In this document: in pieces, positions 59,001-64,000 of the stretch
Layout: the number at the start of each line of letters is the position of its first letter
Position numbering within the stretch: position 1 is the first letter of the stretch
NCBI GenBank assembly: GCA_028551475.1
Contig: CM052355.1
Coordinates: 8,928,001 to 8,992,000, forward strand
Direction of reading: 5' to 3'
Length of the DNA: 64,000 nt
From: Casuarina equisetifolia
Lineage: Eukaryota > Streptophyta > Magnoliopsida > Fagales > Casuarinaceae
Made by a program: the position numbers and the translations under genes
Notes under the pieces: generated by a model
Told to the model about the DNA's origin: nothing
What the model saw: the letters and a program-made list of their open reading frames with translations, nothing else
Databases searched by the model: none

Positions 59001-61279
59001 TCCTTTATCTTTTGATCTCTTAAAGCTTACGCAGCACAATAAAAGATTAGACCCCACAACATTTCACTTCACAGTAGTCACCAAGTACTTATCTATACAT
59101 ATTCAATAATCAGGAATGGAACAACAGCTTTTAGCGTTTGAAATAACACAAAAATAATTGAAAAGCTTTTATGTTTGATTCACCACACATTTTGTTACAA
59201 CAAAAAATTCAGGTGTTTCATTCTTGGAATAAAATAAAAACGAAAAAAATAAGAAAGAAGAAGTCAGATGCACAAGACCACTAAATGTTATTCGACAATA
59301 GTTTTAACTTTTTTTTATCAAGTCTTCGTAAAGGCAAATACCGAGGAACAGGTAAAGGGGGCAAGTCCCTCCATTGCTTTGTCTCAGTATCAAGTACAAA
59401 TGTACGAGCAGTGGGCCCTCTGCACTGTGGACCATATTGTCCTGTGACTACATAAATGTATCTCCCATCCGTTGCCATTCCCAAGTGTGAGTGTGCCATC
59501 TCTTTTGGCATATCAAATCTTCCTCCCCATGTATTATCAGAAAAATTGTATATATCAACATGTGAATGTACCTATTGGAAATAAACACAAAAAATAAGCA
59601 GAGATATCAAGCCTACTCTCTAATAGCACAAATATACAACAGAAAAACTGTTAAAGAAAGATAACTTTTTGCTAATGAGCTCCAGCTTAAAAGAACTGGT
59701 TCCCTCAGAACCAAGGAGAGAAAAGCACGATAATTGCTTCAAGACCCATCAGGTGCTTGGTATAAGACATCAATCACCCAAAAAAATAGCATCTTTTGTT
59801 CGACAAAGTTTCAATTTACATAAGTCTGCAATAGTTCTACACCGGTGTTAGAGTGAGTAGGGTGCCCTCAGAACCTAATTTCTCGCTCCGAAGCACAACA
59901 TCCCCAGTGAATCTCCCAGCCACTAAGCATCTGCAATTGCAACCCAGAATCACCAGCACATGGTTGTGTCTAGGTCAGAATGCATTTCCTATTCAAAATC
60001 TTCGTATAACCACTATCAACATCTAGCAATGCAGTACTTGCACTTAATTTAGGTGAATTCGTTTCTACTTCAATAATAGCATTCTTTTGATTGACAAATT
60101 ACTCAAGTACCGAGTGAAATCTGAACCGTTGACCTTACCTGGGACAATGTTACCAAGGGAAGAGAGGTTACCTTTTAATCTAGGCCTTATTCTTTAATTA
60201 AATCTAAGTATTCCAACACAACCAAAACCAAGAATAATGTCTAAAAAATACATGTAGTAACTTTCGATATAATGCAACCACATTAACATTTAAAGCTTGA
60301 ACTATTTTTAGTTCGACTTGGATAGGATTAAAAGAGAGAAAAAAGACGCAACCTATCAGTGATATACATGTCCCAAGATGCACATAAAAAATAAAAATAA
60401 ATAAAATAACCCATATGACATTAGCTGGACGAGGAGTCCACAAAATCTCTAACTTCATAACGTTCGAGTCCTAAAGCTACCCAATGATTTTTGTGAGAAC
60501 TAGCAATATTACAATAGAATTGGCCATTAGGATCACAAAGACAGAAACTGAAGTATCAAAAATAGATAATTAGCCTCTAGATTTACAAAAAGGCTTTTGA
60601 ATGAAGAACAGAGAACTTCAATACTCAACAAGTACTCTTACATAGTCAATAGTGCCATATCCAGCGAACACATATAGAAGATTCTTAATCTGTATTGCAG
60701 CCCCATCAAGACGGGGAACAGGTGCAGTTGCCATCTTTTCCCATTCTAGTTCTGGTGCAGGTAAATCGGCAAAAGTTGCTGATAAGACTCTCCCAAGAGC
60801 GGCATGTTTATCCTTAACAGAAGCTTCCTATTAATAATGCAAATGGCCATCAGTTTTTCAGTTTAGGAACCTGAAAGATGCATTTAGAACTTTCTTCGTC
60901 GCAATTAAGTAGATTCTATCCAGGGTACAACTAAGAAAAAGTAATCATAATAAACCAAACAAGTCCACAACTGGGAGTCACGAATTTATAGGTACATGTA
61001 GGTAAAGGCATTAGCATACAGACCCCCCACTCATAGTGATTTAGTAAAGCTGACCTGTTTAGGGGGCTTTCGAGGTTCATCTTTGTGGGGCAAAGCTGCG
61101 ATGTCTTGGGAGGCATGATGAGGAAAAGTCCAAGTGGAGCGAATGGAGGAGTAAGAAGAAGAGAAACGCGAGGACGAGGCCCAGAGGAAATCCGCGACGA
61201 GAGCAAAACCTAGTAGCCCCACACACGTCAGTACAAGTTTCGCCGATCTGTGCTTTGCTGAGCCCGAGGGCCTCGCCAT
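53025..61279 (-). CDS. Membrane-anchored kelch-repeat protein (At3g27220-like), 431 aa
   Basis: Seven exons on the minus strand: 61279-61055, 60827-60642, 59571-59342, 58297-58127, 56172-56067, 54799-54593 and 53195-53025. They total 1296 nt and all phases match. A basic N-terminus is followed by one hydrophobic segment (about residues 14-34, LVLTCVGLLGFALVADFLWA), so this is likely a type II membrane protein with the propeller in a lumen or outside the cell. Kelch blades run from about residue 100: LLYVFAGYG, YIYVVTGQYGP, LHVMGGSKENR, LYVIGGQEGDF, VVIVGGTTDKHP and LYFTSGQRDKGP. Each blade core lies largely in its own exon. The length is close to the roughly 426 aa I recall for At3g27220. The biochemical role of this family is not established. 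A (GA)n run lies in the region just upstream of the start codon. Confidence 0.92.
55382..55440. repeat. T run, (TG)n and long G runs
   Basis: T11, then about eight TG units, then runs of 3, 3, 13 and 7 G. It lies in the fifth intron of the minus-strand kelch gene, so the G-rich strand is the one opposite to the transcript. It could form a G-quadruplex in DNA. Confidence 0.95.
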
Positions 61280-62650
61280 ATCTCACATTTACTCAAGACA
61301 CAGAGAAACAGAGAAATGCAATCATCTAGTGGAGCTCTGTCTGAAGGTATCTACGTCTCTCTCTCTCTCTCTCTCTCTCTACAGGAAAAGGGAGACGAGA
61401 CGGAGAGGACAGCCTCTGAATTGAGATCTCAGCAGGGAACGCGCAGGCACCGACATCACCGAACGTGGCTTTTCCACAATTACGAACTTTTTTTGGGTCA
61501 AACCAGAAATAAAAACATAAATTTTCTTTTCTTTTTTCTTTAAATTTCTTTTTTTAAAAAGCACCCTAACAATCTTACGAAGTTATTTATAATAAACAAA
61601 AGTAGAGAAAAATCATTATAATTTGGTGTTCTCTTCCTCTAATAATGAAAAGAGAAAAAATGATAAAGAATATTGCACAATATATTTTAAATACTTCCTC
61701 ACCCAATTGTTTGCAAAGTTAATTGCGTTATTTGTCCATCACATTTGCTTCATATTAAAGCTTAGGTATCATTACACTTAAAACCTTGAGATACTTACGT
61801 TAAATTGCAAATAAGTAAGGACCTTCAAAAGGCCACTCCATCCCATTTATCTAAATTCGTGAGATCGCAAATAAAATAAAAATAGTGAAAATTCAGCGGT
61901 AACTTCTTTAATTTCGTGCAACTTCAAGTAATTCATTCAATCCTTAAGTTTATCTCCTAAATTTTTACGTTTTTCGTAGATGTTACTTCACTATCCCTTG
62001 CATAGGATTTAAGACCACCATTCTTCCTTCTTTTTTTTTTTTTTTTTTTTCCCTTTCATTTAAGTTTCTTACATTCAAAAACACCAGGTTTCAACCCTTT
62101 AGAGCATATTTCCGTAGCCAAGCAAATAAGAGAGAAGGAAGCTTTGAGAGGTCTTTGTTTGAATATAACTTCGCATTACTCTTAAATATATGATACGAAT
62201 GGCACATGTTATGGGACAAACCACTTCACAGTTTAAAAATCAGATTTAAGAACACAGTAAAAGCCAAATTTTAAGAGAAAACCAGAGGAGATTTAGCCAA
62301 ATTTCACTTAAAAAAGAAGAAGAAAACACATCAATAAGGTTGATGCAGTTTCAGCAAAAGGCTGCAAATAGACAGAGTCATTTCCCTTCTATTTAACATA
62401 ACACAAATCTGATCAAACAAGTAGAATTCTATTAAAAAAAGATTTTATAAAATAGAGTGGAACCACTAGAAAAACTATACATCAAAGCTAAAGATATCAA
62501 ACACTACCCCCCAACATGAAGCCATCAGAATCTCTATCACCTATTTCTCCCATCACCGTATCAGCACCGTCCATATTAATAGAAAGAAACAGAAAAAGGA
62601 ATACTTTCTCAGTGTGTCATTAGCCCGAGAAATTTACAGCTTACAGACTG
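61280..62650. other. Intergenic, kelch gene promoter and 3' UTR of the next gene
   Basis: AT-rich, with a T run at 62032-62050 and no coding sequence recognised. The part left of 62650 should contain the 3' UTR of the minus-strand gene at the right edge. Confidence 0.5.
61356..61380. repeat. (TC)12 microsatellite upstream of the kelch gene
   Basis: On the coding (minus) strand this is (GA)n, about 77-101 bases upstream of the ATG at 61279, so in the 5' UTR or core promoter. GA runs in plant promoters are targets of BPC-type GAGA-binding proteins. Confidence 0.95.
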
Positions 62651-64000
62651 CTAAACTGGAATGGCATCATTCTTCGAACTGTCTTCACACCTTAGAACAA
62701 TACCCTCAAGGTTAGCTGGGAAAATACATTTTGCCCACTGGCACCCCGTCGTCAAAGGCTCCGGTGGAGGGACGATCATAAGCACGTTATCGTTTCTCTC
62801 AACAACTCCCATTACGCTAACCGTGCTGCCCTCTTTGATATACCTACGTATACAACAATGCAATCAGATTTCCATACTCAACAATGGTAATCACTTAATG
62901 CAAAAACTTAATAATAGAAAAAGTGAAAAGAAATAAGGAAAAAAAAAAAGAATTTGCTTTCAAACTCGTGTTAAAAATGAAGAGAACATAACTACATCCC
63001 AACTGTTGTTAACAAATTATGAACTCACTACAATCTCAAAGCTTTAGATTTTGAAATCCTGTATCAAATTTTTTAACAGGTTCATGAACGGACTCCAAGA
63101 TAAATCCGGTAACTAGCCTTGCTTAGGCTTCACTGGACGACTATAAAGCCTTTGATCCTCATGCAGGTAAAAGAGAAAAGAAACTCTACATCAAGCCCAG
63201 TATAGCGGGACAGAGAAAGAATCAGAACCCTTATACCCCAAATGCAGAATATTGACTACACCACTAAAACACAGAGAACAAAATCATAAAATGGAAAATT
63301 AATGTAACACCTACACCACCCAGAAAAGATCACATAAATAGTAATCATTCCGAATTTCATACCCTTCTTTTAACCGCATTACACGATTGTCACTTGAGAG
63401 GTTCCTCTCCCCCAGCCATCTAATGAACTCTGGGGACAATTCTTCATTCTCAGGATTAACATCAATGGCAATTGAATCATCGACATAAGGAGTCACCCTT
63501 GCACCGTAGCCAGTCTTTACCAATGCTCTCAACCCGGACTGGAAATCAGAGATGTAGAAGTCAACCACCCGCCTCTGTCAGATTAAGACACCAGTAAACA
63601 TGAAAATTCTTAATCCCGAGAATATTTCACACCAGAGAGCACAGAAGTCCTTTAGCTTTACCAAAGGACCTCTCCGAACAACTTGTTCCTAAAAACAGTT
63701 ATGACAGCAGAGATTCTCCAGTACACCCACTAAATTAGAAGGGGAAAAAAAAAGAAACAAAAAAAAACATGTATATGCTCTCCACTCACAGAGTGTAAAC
63801 CCATCCCCCAAGGTCCCACTTGAGCTATCCAACACCCTAGAAAGAAGTACAGGCTTTAAGCCAATCACTTGAAGTAGCAAAATATAAACTTTTAAGCATC
63901 CACAAGCTATCGTGCCAACATTTTCAGTACTCACTTCCAACGATCTGAGGCCCCAAGTGAAAGGATGATGTGAAGGGTTGGCTGCTTTTGAATCCCATCC
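62651..64000 (-). CDS. At1g16860/At1g78880-type membrane protein, 3' exons, partial
   Basis: Three exons are visible on the minus strand: 64000-63935 (continuing past the right edge), 63574-63363 and 62843-62651 with stop TAG. They join in phase (TTG GAA|AGG CGG and GAA GG|G TAT). The blocks HHPFTWGLRSLE, VVDFYISDFQSGLRALVK, RWLGERNLSSDNRVMRL, KEGSTVSVMGVVERNDN and GIVLRCEDSSKNDAIPV match what I recall of At1g16860 and At1g78880, plant proteins of about 470-480 aa with two membrane segments in the N-terminal half (outside this window). Databases label them 'ubiquitin-specific protease-like', but no protease motif is visible here and the function is unknown. The C-terminal part looks like a soluble beta-rich domain. 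Confidence 0.88.

Overview
The window is nuclear DNA of a flowering plant, most likely a woody eudicot. The signs are multi-exon genes with GT-AG introns, some long and AT-rich, genes whose closest recognisable relatives are Arabidopsis proteins, and nests of decayed LTR retrotransposons between and inside them. The species cannot be fixed from the sequence alone.

Layout from left to right. (1) 1-1039 is the 5' end of a Ty1/copia element on the minus strand (gag start, long leader, primer binding site, LTR) that runs off the left edge. It lies about 30 bases upstream of what look like the last exons of an unrecognised plus-strand gene (1069-2426). (2) 3948-12110, minus strand: a seven-exon KH-domain RNA-binding protein, 661 aa. 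(3) 13435-16041, plus strand: a four-exon GT14-family glucuronosyltransferase, 420 aa. (4) 18359-29388: an 11-kb retrotransposon nest. It holds one Ty3-type element of 4.2 kb, a second, internally deleted Ty3-type element of 3.0 kb, a SINE inside the first, a tandem 695-bp repeat carrying copia gag remains, and a tandem 398-bp repeat. (5) 30067-30861, minus strand: the intronless B-box regulator BBX32. (6) 32424-35420: weathered repeats, including a copia pol fragment. (7) 38065-43611, plus strand: a nine-exon gene for the chloroplast glutamyl-tRNA reductase-binding protein. (8) 45043-51503, plus strand: an F-box/kelch protein like At1g51550 with a 5-kb intron. (9) 53025-61279, minus strand: a seven-exon membrane-anchored kelch protein like At3g27220. 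(10) 62651-64000, minus strand: the 3' exons of an At1g16860/At1g78880-type membrane protein, continuing past the right edge.

For every complete gene the exon joins were checked by splice sites and phase. The spliced lengths come out as whole codon numbers ending in a stop: KH 1986 nt, GT14 1263, BBX32 795, GLUTRBP 1266, F-box/kelch 1401, kelch 1296. The genes are unrelated housekeeping or regulatory loci rather than a pathway cluster. From memory, BBX32 and GLUTRBP are also close neighbours in Arabidopsis (At3g21150 and At3g21200), which suggests conserved microsynteny.

I saw no convincing new biological system. The least ordinary signals are six evenly spaced CG-rich dyads in the copia leader, a 96-bp in-frame tandem duplication in the transit-peptide exon of GLUTRBP, a SINE with 14-bp target duplications nested in a Ty3 fossil, and the layered tandem duplications of the 18-29 kb nest.
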